From CALHVX01 sp964640725 (GTDB taxonomy: Bacteria > Pseudomonadota > Gammaproteobacteria > Pseudomonadales > Azotimanducaceae), in the NCBI GenBank assembly GCA_964640725.1, contig CAZXIJ010000004.1, positions 152,579-216,578 on the forward strand: 64,000 nucleotides of DNA, written 5' to 3'. Numbering within the stretch: the first letter of the stretch is position 1; each line of letters starts with the position of its first letter. Below are positions 53,001-61,300 of this stretch, one piece after another. The translations under genes were made by a program, and so were the position numbers. A model generated the notes under the pieces. It searched no databases, was not told where the DNA came from, and worked only from the letters and a program-made list of their open reading frames with translations.

Positions 53001-53159
53001 CGAGCGCGGCTCGGTAATGCCAACCATCGGATATCGCGTGGCGGGATCGTCAGGTTTGAGCTGGTTCGCATCCTCCAGGTAGTGGTAGGACGCTTGGCTG
53101 TGAGCCAGAGGGCCGATGCTGCAAAGAAGCAGCAACGCAGGGAAAAGGCGAAGGCGCAT
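50073..53159 (-). CDS. Secreted glycoside-hydrolase-like protein with CBM-like domain and two 4-Cys modules
   Basis: A 1028-residue exported protein. A signal peptide covers about 1-22 (LFPALLLLCSIGPLAHS). Residues 25-495 look like a TIM-barrel putative glycoside hydrolase: VDGIYFDEDSVFF at 271-283 is the kind of D-G-x-x-x-D strand end seen in hypothetical glycosyl hydrolase families, but I cannot assign a catalytic pair. Residues 505-640 resemble a carbohydrate-binding jelly roll (DSGFESGMGAWETVN, then WFDDVRVFEG). A Pro/Ala-rich linker (707-770) leads to two copies of a four-cysteine module (C773-C895 and C897-C1027); the protein ends one residue after the last cysteine. The start is ATG 53159, with TTG 53162 an alternative. 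Enzymatic activity is unproven. Confidence 0.75.
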   Translation of the reverse strand: MRLRLFPALLLLCSIGPLAHSQASYHYLEDANQLKPDDPATRYPMVGITEPRSDQASPEALSRYDLLGTKSGMAYKVAAAQGVNPDVRFHYMFHHRAYLGYEYSGTCEIAVGMPFGDTGPATEACDHYAGHWLYRAGTRLQRGVSSTDRTLLVQDASNFTPGRYLVIYSGGPGGFANAEHAQIASVNRNVTPNQIVLSVRGYKSQARSHGAQAIVAEHALGQTGNPRNWAYNLATTAPRDSNGRAVSEIMAAWIPQNMRLNGKGRTSGARVDGIYFDEDSVFFPPSAKVDVNNDLQADDGFIGSRNVFHEGQERFYAMLRDRVGDSLNIVGGWYEARGFEDLNGIQMENFLLSNGDFSVDPRYVGADGAQPQMHNYLMHTQIHKPQRSYVEILSKNPSKLYPGTAKNKGNLSEVPADNSHFRLTFGATLLGNGLYVRQNSSTHPAPWHDEYSVDVEPGSSTYGHAIASNAYDESEIRRHKGWLGRPLGPRQRIYNDRAFAPENNLISDSGFESGMGAWETVNLNTGIATDVRAEGQRSLRVDGHRQFVRNLGGAVLKGPKFNMQNGRDYTIVMAVRADKPRDISLRLDFSGKFGNYLVGTEWTRIVYTVRANGTRQSRPIVQLGRDTDGLWFDDVRVFEGNPNVFRRDYENGVVVVNATADDQVVDLDGTFQRILGTGQDPVNNGGSLSQVRLPAYDAAILVRPDGTRAVPEPAPQGPNPAPAPVSQPQPAAVPIASPQPEPAAPQVPAAQPAPVSQPIVVPDPAPAAVSDDCGEPVMDDDGFYAWQDTCVRGRYHLQSVGTGPFARYDGTVRSSAEIQGVNRDGFERGDEAALTADQRQVDFVLQVGRGKDRVSFDVADSGLVCVALNANGRILIGSAAASMSGFVDLDKEQPCGCADASVGTEPGGETAGLFFWRDSCGGDLKMRLVGLDRNLVERYIGTLTSDAGVGVRARLGFERHDSATTVGEDRVDFDLSVWRGTDGLVLDTATDGAVCLDLQQYSGQVYLANAPLDPGAGPVDLLTGRACR
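50079..50843 (-). repeat. Two 4-Cys modules in the GH-like protein
   Basis: Module copies lie at 50475-50843 (C773, C790, C865, C895) and 50079-50471 (C897, C920, C995, C1027). Spacings C1-C2 17 and 23, C2-C3 75 and 75, C3-C4 30 and 32. They are the most diverged copies of the module in the window. Confidence 0.8.
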
Positions 53160-53348
53160 CAATGGTTGTCTCCAGACATAGTCGTGTACTGCAACGACGT
53201 CCTTTGCGTTACCTTTCGCCGGAAACTATAGATGTGATGGGCTGGTTAGATTGAGCAGTGGTTCGCAGACACCTCCGGGCCAAAGCACGGGCTCACGCAG
53301 TCGAGAACAAGCTCACATCTCGACTTGCGCGAGCCGCGCTGGTTAAAA
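53160..53348. other. 189-bp space between the FG-GAP protein gene and the GH-like gene
   Basis: It contains a long hairpin (53290-53335) near the FG-GAP protein stop and, closer to the GH-like start, a TATAGT on the minus strand (53225-53230) that could be a -10 box without a clear -35 partner. GGAGA lies about 10 bases before the GH-like ATG. Confidence 0.45.
53290..53335 (-). terminator. 17-bp hairpin after the FG-GAP/Calx-beta gene
   Basis: Minus-strand arms GGCTCGCGCA plus GTCGAGA pair with TCTCGAC plus TGCGTGAGCC (one G-T pair, one bulged A) around an 11-nt loop, 14 bases after the stop codon. No U-run follows, so it may be a processing or stability element and not a classic terminator. 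Confidence 0.6.
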
Positions 53349-56300
53349 CTACTGGCAACCCTGCAGGGTGACCGCATCAAAGGGCGTGGTCACTGGCACT
53401 TTCTGCGGCCCGACGAACACAACCTGTGTCGGAGAATCCGCGAAAACACAGAAGCTGCCGCCGTTGGCGTCGAAGTCCACACCGTCCACACCGTTCCCGC
53501 CGACCCCCAGCCGATAGGACAGCGTGCCGGAAGCATTGGTTACAACGTCCCCCCCTTCCAGCTCGATCTGATCTAATCCGGAAAACGAGAACGCTGACTC
53601 AAAACTGCCGGTGTAGTACAGGAACGGTCCGCCGCCCTGAACCACACGCAAGGACCAGCGTTCTGAAGCACAGTCCTGAAACAGGAAGATGCCCTGATCA
53701 GAACTCGCTACGACCGGGTTCGACGTGGCGCAAATCCCGGACTCGTCATCCCGGATGGTGCCGGTTGCCGAGTTCATCACAAGCGCCGCATTGGTGACAG
53801 ACAACAGTTCCAGGGTGAACGATTCGTCGCCTTCTGCCAGGGCATCATCGACGACTTGAACATCGATAAACGACGCGTCTGTGCCTGCCGGAATGGTCAG
53901 CGTTCCGGAAACAGCCTGATAATCGTCCGGGGACACGGCAGTACCGTTAGCCGTCGCGTAGTCTACGGTCACGGTATCAAGGGCAGGCGCTGTCAGCATC
54001 ACCGGGAACCGGGCGATGCCCTGAGCGTCGTTTTCATTGACCGCAACATCGCCAACAACGAGCTCCGGCCCGATGCCGCAAGCGCCCAGGGTTTCCATAT
54101 CAAAGCTTGATGCCACCACCACGCGATCGGGGCCCACACGCACCTGCCTTGACGGCGAGTCAAGGGTAAAGCAAACCGATGCCCCATCAGCAGTCGTGAA
54201 GTCAAAGCCATCCACTCCCGGCGAAGCCACGCCCAGGTTGAAGTTGACCGTAGTCGCCGGCGATGTCGGCAGCACATCGCCCTGCTCCAGGGCAAAGCCG
54301 GAGATCCCCGTGATCAGACCAGATGACTGCACGCTGCCCATATAGCGGGCAAAGCTGCCACCGCCTTGCGCGACTCGCACCGACCAGACACCGGTTGTAC
54401 AGTCTCTGGAAACGAAGACGCCTTGCTCGGAAGCAGCATCGAACGCGATCGGGCCGCACCCCGGGGGCGTGACCAGATTGCAGGGGCCCAGCGTCGCGGT
54501 GTCGAAAGGCGTCGCGACCGGTGTCTTGAGCGCTCCGACAAATACCACCTGGGTCGGGCTTTGCGATGTGACGCAAAGCGACTCGTTGCCTGCCGTTGCG
54601 AAGTTCATTCCGTCAACGCCGTTACCGCCAACACCGAGCCGATAAGACAGCGCGCCACCGTCAGGACTAACAATATCGCCGCCTTCGAGTTCAACGCCTG
54701 CAACATTCTGGAAATCGCCGGAACTGGTCAGGCCGCCCTCATAGAACACAAACCCATTGCCTCCTTGAGCGACTCTCAAGGACCATAGCCCGGAGCTGCA
54801 GTTCTGAAACAGGTACACGCCCTGATCAACTGCCGGGATAACAGGATTTGACGTAACGCAGGCTGATACCTCGTTGTCCCGAATCGTGCCGGTCGCCCGC
54901 GCGGTGGCAATAACTGCATTGCCTGGGTTTGACAACAGCAAGTCAAATATTTCCGTGCCTTCTGCCGTGACGTCATCGAAAATCGGAACCACGACAGGCA
55001 ATGCCATCTCTCCGGGAGTGAAGGTCAGCTGGCCAGAGGTTTGCCCGTAATCCAGGCCCTCTAAAGCGCTGCCGTCGGCTGTCGCAAAGTCAACGGTGAC
55101 AGGGCTCGTGCTTGCCTCGGACAGAACCACGCTGAAGCTCGCAACACCAGAAGGCACATTCTCGTCCACCGCCACTCCGGAAACGGCGATTTCCGGCAAG
55201 GCAGGTGCGTCATCACACGCACCCAGGCTGTTCAGATCAAACGGTGACTGAACGGGCGTCTTGTTCTCGCCAACAAAAATCGTTGCAGATGGGCTGGTGG
55301 CGGTAACACACCACTGGCCGACCGCCGGAACCTCGAAATCAAACCCGTCGAATCCGGCACCGCCCACGGCCAGGCTGTAGGCAATGGCTCCGGGGGTTGC
55401 TGTGTCCACCACATCCGGCCCTTCCAGGGAGACCGGGGTGACGGAAACAAACGGCTGATCGCCGACCACGCTGCCATCATGAAAAATCCAGCTGTCGCCT
55501 CCGCGAGAAATTCTCAGGGACCATAGCCCTGTCGCGCAGTCCCTGAAGAGAAATATTCCGGAGTCTGCACTGGGAACACTGGGGTCAGCACTGGCACAGG
55601 ACGACACCTCGTCATCGGTAATGGTTACCGGCGCAGAGTCGCCAATGATTGCGTCAACAACGCCAGACAGCCGCAGCCGGAAGGTCTCGCTGGGCTCGAC
55701 CAACGCATCGTCCAGGATCGGAACTGTGACGGTTTTTTGAGTCTCCCCAGGGGAAAAGGTCAAACTTCCAGAAACAGACCCAAAGTCCTGACCGGCTACG
55801 GCACTGCCGTTGACCGTCTGGTAGTTCACCTGGACAGCACTGCCCGTCGATCGGGACAACGTTACCGGAACCTCCACGGAGCCGGCGGATTCAGCCACAA
55901 CAGCCGGCCCAGAACTCACAGCCGCCGCCGAGGTAGAGCAGCTGCCCAGCGTCGACAGCTGCACCGGACTGCCGCGGGTCATCTGGTCGTGCCCAAACCG
56001 CACGGGAACGTCATTTGGCGACGAAAGGGTAAAGCACACATTTGCGCCCGACGGGAAAGAAAAGTTCACCTGATCGTCGCCACCAGGGCCAACTCCGAGT
56101 TCGAAGTCAATTCGCGAACCCGAGTTCACTAAAACGTCATCGCCTTCGACACTGACACCGACAGCACGGGTGAAGTTAGCCGTGGAGACGATGCTGCCAA
56201 TCGCGCGCAGCGAGGGCTGGTTGCCACCGGTTACGATCATGTGCCAGTTGTTTAGATTGGCGCAGTCCCGCCACAGGTACACGCCTCGCTCGACGGACTT

Positions 56301-58283
56301 ATTGACCTCTGGCCGCCCACCGCCAGCAGCGAAGCAACTGGATTGCGGCACAGAGGTCGGTACTGTTTTGCTGGCTGCTGTGCCGTTCTCCGTCAGCTCG
56401 TACAGCGCGTTGGCAGACAGGCCCTGGTGGAAATCGACCGCTCCGCTCGGCCAGCGCACCTCGACATCGAAGCTATTGTGCGATGCCAGACCGAAGTGAA
56501 GCCGCCCGGAATCCTGCGAGAAACGGTGGTACCCACCGTTTTTCTCTCGCATCTGTTGCACCCCGCCCGCCGAGACCAGCACCGTTGCGCCGATACCTTC
56601 ACGGTTTGAAGTGGTACCTACAAGATCAAATTGTGCCCACTTGTTGCCGTTGCCCTGGTTTCTGTAGAGCTTGTCCGGGCCACCGTAGGTGTAGGGGCGC
56701 TCAGGGTAGATTTTCATGCCGTTGCTGATGAATACATCCACAAATCCGTCGACGTTGTAGTCAGCGACGACTGCAATCTCGCCGATACCGACACCAGCAC
56801 CCAGAGGACCCTCCGCTCCAAAACCGAACCGACGGGTAAATTTTCCGGTACCGTCGTTCTCGTAGTAGCGATTCTCCAGGTTGGTGACCGCCCCACGACA
56901 CACCATGTACAGATCCTGGTCCATGTCGTTGTCGAAATCAGCAGACACGACACTCGGACAGGGCATCCCACTATTCAGTCCCGCCGGGCCCGTGCGATCC
57001 ACGTAGGCACCCCCCGCCGACGCAAGAAAACGCGGAGAGTTCGGCAGGTCAATACTGAGGCGATTCTCCTGAGTCAGGTTCGTGATCGGCGAGGTGCTCT
57101 CGATAAAGCTGTACGTGTAGCTAAACTGGCCATTGTTGCCGGCCGAGTTGAAGTAGCTCCAGGTCGAGGTCGCCGGGTCGTAGCCGATGAAAATGCCCCG
57201 ATCCACGGCCGGGTCATGCGGCTTTACGCCGTGAGTCGTCGGATCTCCCGGCGACAGCGTGAACTTGATCAGCTCATCGGGCCCCAGGAACGGCGGGTTC
57301 CTGCCACCGGCACCAATCCTGATATTGCCGATGTTGCGGGCACTCCAGTGCAGCTCAATCGTAATATCACCGGTCGTCTGAAACGTGATACCGATTTCGC
57401 GACCATTTTGGGTAATCAGATGCGCCTCGGCCTTGTTGGTCCCGACGATCGCCCCGCCGCTGACACGTTCACGGCCAGCTACCATCAAGACGTCGCTCTT
57501 AAGATCACCGTTCAGATCGGCGATCAGCGAGTCTACGGGGTTGAACAGGGTTGGCAGCTGCGAGGCCTGGTTAATAAAGGGAAACGCCCGCGTATCAAAC
57601 AAACGGCTGGGCAAGGTGGAGGAGACACAGATCAGGTCAAGCACACCATCGAAGGTCAAGTCTGCCAGATGGCCGTACCGGACATCTTCGCAAAACCCGG
57701 TCAAGCCGTTGATCTGCTGAAAGTCTCCGTTGGCCTGGCGATGCGTCTGGCTGCGCCCACGAGTCATCATGGTGAAATCAAGGTTTCCGTCGCCGGTAAA
57801 GTCGTGCCAGATCGGCTGGCGGCCGGGCCAGGAGATCGTGTCGAAGGTGTATTCGCTGGTTCTGTCGACCAGAATACCGCCTTCATTCACCAGGAACTGG
57901 CTGGAGTCGCGCGCTCCGGCCGAGATAAACAGATCCTGGTCGCCGTCGTTGTCAAAGTCGCCCCAGCTACCGCCATGCTGGTCTGCGAAAGCTGCGCTTG
58001 TTTCCCAGATATCTACCTCTCGGGAGCGATCCTGAAAGGTCCCGTCGCCCAGGTTGACGTAAATGCTCGGACGCTCCCGGTGATGTGTCACGAACAGGTC
58101 AGGCAGACCGTCTGCGTTGGCATCGCCCCAGGACGAACCCCAGGATTCTCCGGTAAACGCAAGCCCGGCCACGTTCGTGACGTCCTGAAAGTTCGGTGCA
58201 ACAGCGTAGGTGCAGGGTGCTCCCACCATCAGTGTCACAGCAACGACGCGCGCCAGTGCCAATTTTTTCCTTCCTGTGGTCAT
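53349..58283 (-). CDS. Secreted FG-GAP / ASPIC-UnbV / Calx-beta protein with five 4-Cys modules
   Basis: A 1644-residue exported protein. A signal peptide covers about 1-28 (VVAVTLMVGAPCTYAVA). FG-GAP/VCBS-type beta-propeller repeats with DxDxDGxxD calcium loops run through 40-530 (WGDANADGLPDLFV, WGDFDNDGDQDLFI, ADFDNDMDQDLYM, ADYNVDGFVDVFI), interrupted by an unidentified segment at about 285-400. An ASPIC/UnbV domain follows at 548-615 (GIGATVLVSAGGVQQMRE). Then modules alternate with Calx-beta domains: module 650-782, Calx-beta 785-893, module 896-1023, Calx-beta 1028-1140, modules 1142-1268 and 1276-1402, Calx-beta 1405-1515, module 1518-1643. The protein ends one residue after the last cysteine. 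GAGGGAAGG precedes the ATG at 58283; the longer frame reaches into the upstream gene. Adhesion or ligand binding is likely; no catalytic domain is seen. Confidence 0.8.
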   Translation of the reverse strand: MTTGRKKLALARVVAVTLMVGAPCTYAVAPNFQDVTNVAGLAFTGESWGSSWGDANADGLPDLFVTHHRERPSIYVNLGDGTFQDRSREVDIWETSAAFADQHGGSWGDFDNDGDQDLFISAGARDSSQFLVNEGGILVDRTSEYTFDTISWPGRQPIWHDFTGDGNLDFTMMTRGRSQTHRQANGDFQQINGLTGFCEDVRYGHLADLTFDGVLDLICVSSTLPSRLFDTRAFPFINQASQLPTLFNPVDSLIADLNGDLKSDVLMVAGRERVSGGAIVGTNKAEAHLITQNGREIGITFQTTGDITIELHWSARNIGNIRIGAGGRNPPFLGPDELIKFTLSPGDPTTHGVKPHDPAVDRGIFIGYDPATSTWSYFNSAGNNGQFSYTYSFIESTSPITNLTQENRLSIDLPNSPRFLASAGGAYVDRTGPAGLNSGMPCPSVVSADFDNDMDQDLYMVCRGAVTNLENRYYENDGTGKFTRRFGFGAEGPLGAGVGIGEIAVVADYNVDGFVDVFISNGMKIYPERPYTYGGPDKLYRNQGNGNKWAQFDLVGTTSNREGIGATVLVSAGGVQQMREKNGGYHRFSQDSGRLHFGLASHNSFDVEVRWPSGAVDFHQGLSANALYELTENGTAASKTVPTSVPQSSCFAAGGGRPEVNKSVERGVYLWRDCANLNNWHMIVTGGNQPSLRAIGSIVSTANFTRAVGVSVEGDDVLVNSGSRIDFELGVGPGGDDQVNFSFPSGANVCFTLSSPNDVPVRFGHDQMTRGSPVQLSTLGSCSTSAAAVSSGPAVVAESAGSVEVPVTLSRSTGSAVQVNYQTVNGSAVAGQDFGSVSGSLTFSPGETQKTVTVPILDDALVEPSETFRLRLSGVVDAIIGDSAPVTITDDEVSSCASADPSVPSADSGIFLFRDCATGLWSLRISRGGDSWIFHDGSVVGDQPFVSVTPVSLEGPDVVDTATPGAIAYSLAVGGAGFDGFDFEVPAVGQWCVTATSPSATIFVGENKTPVQSPFDLNSLGACDDAPALPEIAVSGVAVDENVPSGVASFSVVLSEASTSPVTVDFATADGSALEGLDYGQTSGQLTFTPGEMALPVVVPIFDDVTAEGTEIFDLLLSNPGNAVIATARATGTIRDNEVSACVTSNPVIPAVDQGVYLFQNCSSGLWSLRVAQGGNGFVFYEGGLTSSGDFQNVAGVELEGGDIVSPDGGALSYRLGVGGNGVDGMNFATAGNESLCVTSQSPTQVVFVGALKTPVATPFDTATLGPCNLVTPPGCGPIAFDAASEQGVFVSRDCTTGVWSVRVAQGGGSFARYMGSVQSSGLITGISGFALEQGDVLPTSPATTVNFNLGVASPGVDGFDFTTADGASVCFTLDSPSRQVRVGPDRVVVASSFDMETLGACGIGPELVVGDVAVNENDAQGIARFPVMLTAPALDTVTVDYATANGTAVSPDDYQAVSGTLTIPAGTDASFIDVQVVDDALAEGDESFTLELLSVTNAALVMNSATGTIRDDESGICATSNPVVASSDQGIFLFQDCASERWSLRVVQGGGPFLYYTGSFESAFSFSGLDQIELEGGDVVTNASGTLSYRLGVGGNGVDGVDFDANGGSFCVFADSPTQVVFVGPQKVPVTTPFDAVTLQGCQ
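53355..56336 (-). repeat. Five 4-Cys modules in the FG-GAP/Calx-beta protein
   Basis: Copies at 55938-56336, 55215-55598, 54480-54860, 54078-54458 and 53355-53732. Cysteine spacing is nearly constant: C1-C2 19-24, C2-C3 74-76, C3-C4 31-32 residues. Shared positions include G-[VI]-[FY]-L-[WF]-x-[DN]-C, W-x-[LMV]-R or W-H-M, G-[GSV]-x-G-x-D-[GQ] and V-x-[VF]-G. Confidence 0.85.
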
Positions 58284-58326
58284 GCCCTTCCCTCTTCCTG
58301 CTCCATGAGCTTTGATGCCAACACGC

Positions 58327-58353
58327 CTGCCGTTCGCGGTATCGCTACGGCAG
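58327..58353 (-). terminator. Inverted repeat overlapping the sulfatase stop codon
   Basis: CTGCCGT and ACGGCAG form a 7-bp stem with a 13-nt loop that includes the stop codon region. No U-run follows. It sits in the 61-bp space before the FG-GAP gene and could limit read-through. Confidence 0.35.
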
Positions 58354-61300
58354 CACGTTAAGTTTGTAAGTCTTGTTTGGATTGCCCGGCGCAATGTAGC
58401 GCTGCGGGCCACCGAGCCTTGGCCGCACAGAGCTGTCTTCCAGCAACAGCTTGAATTCCTGCAGCCCTGCAGTTGTTGGCGTTCCGCTGATCACTCCGGT
58501 CGTACTGTTCAGGGTCAGGCCCGCAGGCAGCTGACCGCTGTAGAGGGTCCACTGGTAAGGCTGCGTACCGCCCCAGGCCGTCATGGTCACGGAGTAAGGC
58601 ACCCCTACCTGCGCCGCGGGTACCGAGAACGTCAAAGGTGCCAGGCCTTTTTCGGCGTTCAGCGTCGCCAGCAGCGACTGCCGCTCACTGTCGTATGCCG
58701 CATTGGCATGTTGGCTCGACATTTCTAGCTCGTCATTCACAAGGTCGTAGAGTTCGACCTCGCCGATAGCGTTCTCGATCACCTTCATGGTGTCAGTCCG
58801 AACAGAACCCCAGGTACCGTTCGCTCCCTGGTGGGAGCCCCAGCCCTGCAGTGTCAGGTGACTGCGCCAGGGAACATTCGGATCGTCCATCAGCGGGAGC
58901 AGGCTCATGCCGTCGCTGGGCTTGCTGACATTCATGATGTCGTAGAGCAGCGCACCGGTATCCAGATTGGCTGATACCAGGGTCTGGTCCGTCCTTGGCA
59001 CAACGCCGGGCACATACACCGTCAGGGGGACCCGCACGGACTCTTCATAAGCCATACCCTTCTGATGGAGCCCGTGCTCGCCCCAGAGGAATCCGTTGTC
59101 AGACGTGAAGATGATGACGGTGTCGTCGAGCCGACCAAGCGCCTCGATCTTGTCGATCATCGCTCCGACCGCACGGTCTACGGACACCAGAGTTCGCAAC
59201 ATATCTCGATGGAACTCGTCGTCATCCGGCTCGCCGGAATTTTTGGCGGACAGGAAGCTCGTTGGGTTCCGCACCCAGAACGGCTTGTCAGAGAGATCTG
59301 TCTCATTAAAGGCTCGATCCCGATAGACATAGGTGCTGAAGAGACTCTCGTCCGGCGTATCTGGCGTCGCTTTCGCATGAGGCGCGAAGGCCCAGTAGAA
59401 GGCGAAGAACTTGTCTTGCGGATCCAGGTCGTCCAGGAAACCCAGGACACGGTCGCGATGGTAGTTCGCGATGTACTGGTTGATGTTGAGCTCTCGACCC
59501 ACTGAATCGTACTCGTCAGAAGAGCCCTCAATGACCTTGTAGTTGAACCAGTCAGCGGTGGCCGGCCCTCTGTTGTTGTTCACAAAGAGGTCCCAACCCG
59601 GAGGCACGTAGGGCGGCTGGTAAGCGTTGAGATACTTGCCGCCCGCGAAGACGGTTTTGTAGCCCAGAGACTGAGCAGTGGTTGCCACGGTATCGTGGTC
59701 CTGCATCCGGAAGGGAACCTCCCCGCCGTTGTCGCCTGTGACCTGAGTAATGCTCGTGTTCTGCGCCAGCAGCCCGCCAGACAGAATGCTGGCCCGCGCC
59801 GGACAGCACAGCGGCGTGGTGATGTACGCCCGCTCGAACACCACACCCCGGGCATTCAGCTTGTTCTGCAGCTCGGTCATCACATAAGTCGTATCGAATC
59901 GCTGATCATCGGTCAGGATGTAGAGGATGTTAGGCGTCGATGGCGGCGGGATCTGATCGCTCGCACACTCATCCAGCGTGTCCAGGCTGAAGTCGCCGCT
60001 GATGGCAACCTTGTTCTGCCCGACAAACACTCCTGCCCCGGCGGGGAGCAACTGAGGCCGGAAGCAGGTCACGGCAGCTTCAGCAAAGCTCGTCGTCAGG
60101 CCGTCTACGCCGATGCCGCCAACGAACAGGCTGTAGTCAATGCGTCCATCGCCCGGGGTGGTGTCGATCGTGTCATTGCTCTCGAGCCCAAAGCCGCTGT
60201 ACGACAGAGGCTCATCTGCCGTGATGGCACCGAAGTATTGCCCGAAGCCCAGCCCGCCTCCGTTTGCCCGAAGGTTCCAGATCTCCGGATCACTGCCAGC
60301 TTCACAATCCTGCCAGAGGTAGATGCCGGGGCTGTCAAGAACAGGCGCGCCGCATTGCTGATCATCAGGCGGCGGTGTGCTGGAACAGGCCTGCAGGGTT
60401 TCCAGGCTAAAGGATGCCGGCATGGGCAGCTTCCCGGCCCCAAGCCGCACTGATGCGGTACCCGGCAGCACGGTCATGTCGAGGCAGTTGCTGGAGCCTG
60501 CCGGAGTCGTGACCGTGAACCCGTCGATGCCGTTGCCACCGGCCTTGAGCACGAAGTCCAACACGGCATCACCGGGCACGGAGTCCAGCACGTCGCTGCC
60601 TTCCAGGCTCACCGGGGCCGGCGCCAGGGTTTCGGTGCCGTCAATCGTTCCTTCAAAGGTCGAGAAGAAGGTGCCGCCGCCGGTGATTCGCAGGTTCCAG
60701 AGGGCCTCGCCGGTTACAGCACAGTCGCGCCACAGGAAGACCGCAAATTCGGTTCCCGCATCAAAGGCGGGCGCACCGCACTCCTGGCCCGTCGGGCTAA
60801 CGTCATCCGTGGGCTCGAGCGGATCTGTGCCCGCCGCGACCTCCGCACCGTCGTTAACGCCGCCACCATCGGAATCGGCAACCAGCGGGTTGGTGCCTAG
60901 AGACTGTTCCTCGCCGTCGTCAAGACCGTCCAGATCCGTATCGGCAACCAGCGGGTTGGTACCCAGGGCCAGCTCTTCAACATCCGTCAGACCGTCTCCG
61001 TCCGAATCGGTACCTGATGCGTCGTTAACGGTAATCGATACGGTGGCGAGCGCACTTTTCAGCAACCCGTCGGAGACCGAGAAAGTGAAGCTGTCCGAGC
61101 CCGAGAACCCGTTCTGCGGGGTGTAACTGTAGTTCGTCCCGCTACCGGCGAGCATCCCGAAACCGGGGTCTGATTCCACCACAAAAGTGAGTGGATCACC
61201 GTCCGGGTCAGTGCCCGCAAGGGTAATCGCCACCGTGGTCTCGAAACTCGTAGACACACTTTGCGCCGTCGCCAACGGGGCCTGATTGCTGCCGCTCCCG

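Noticed and set aside
56631..58361. 576-residue plus-strand frame opposite the FG-GAP protein
   Set aside because: Shadow; the minus strand carries the conserved FG-GAP and ASPIC domains.
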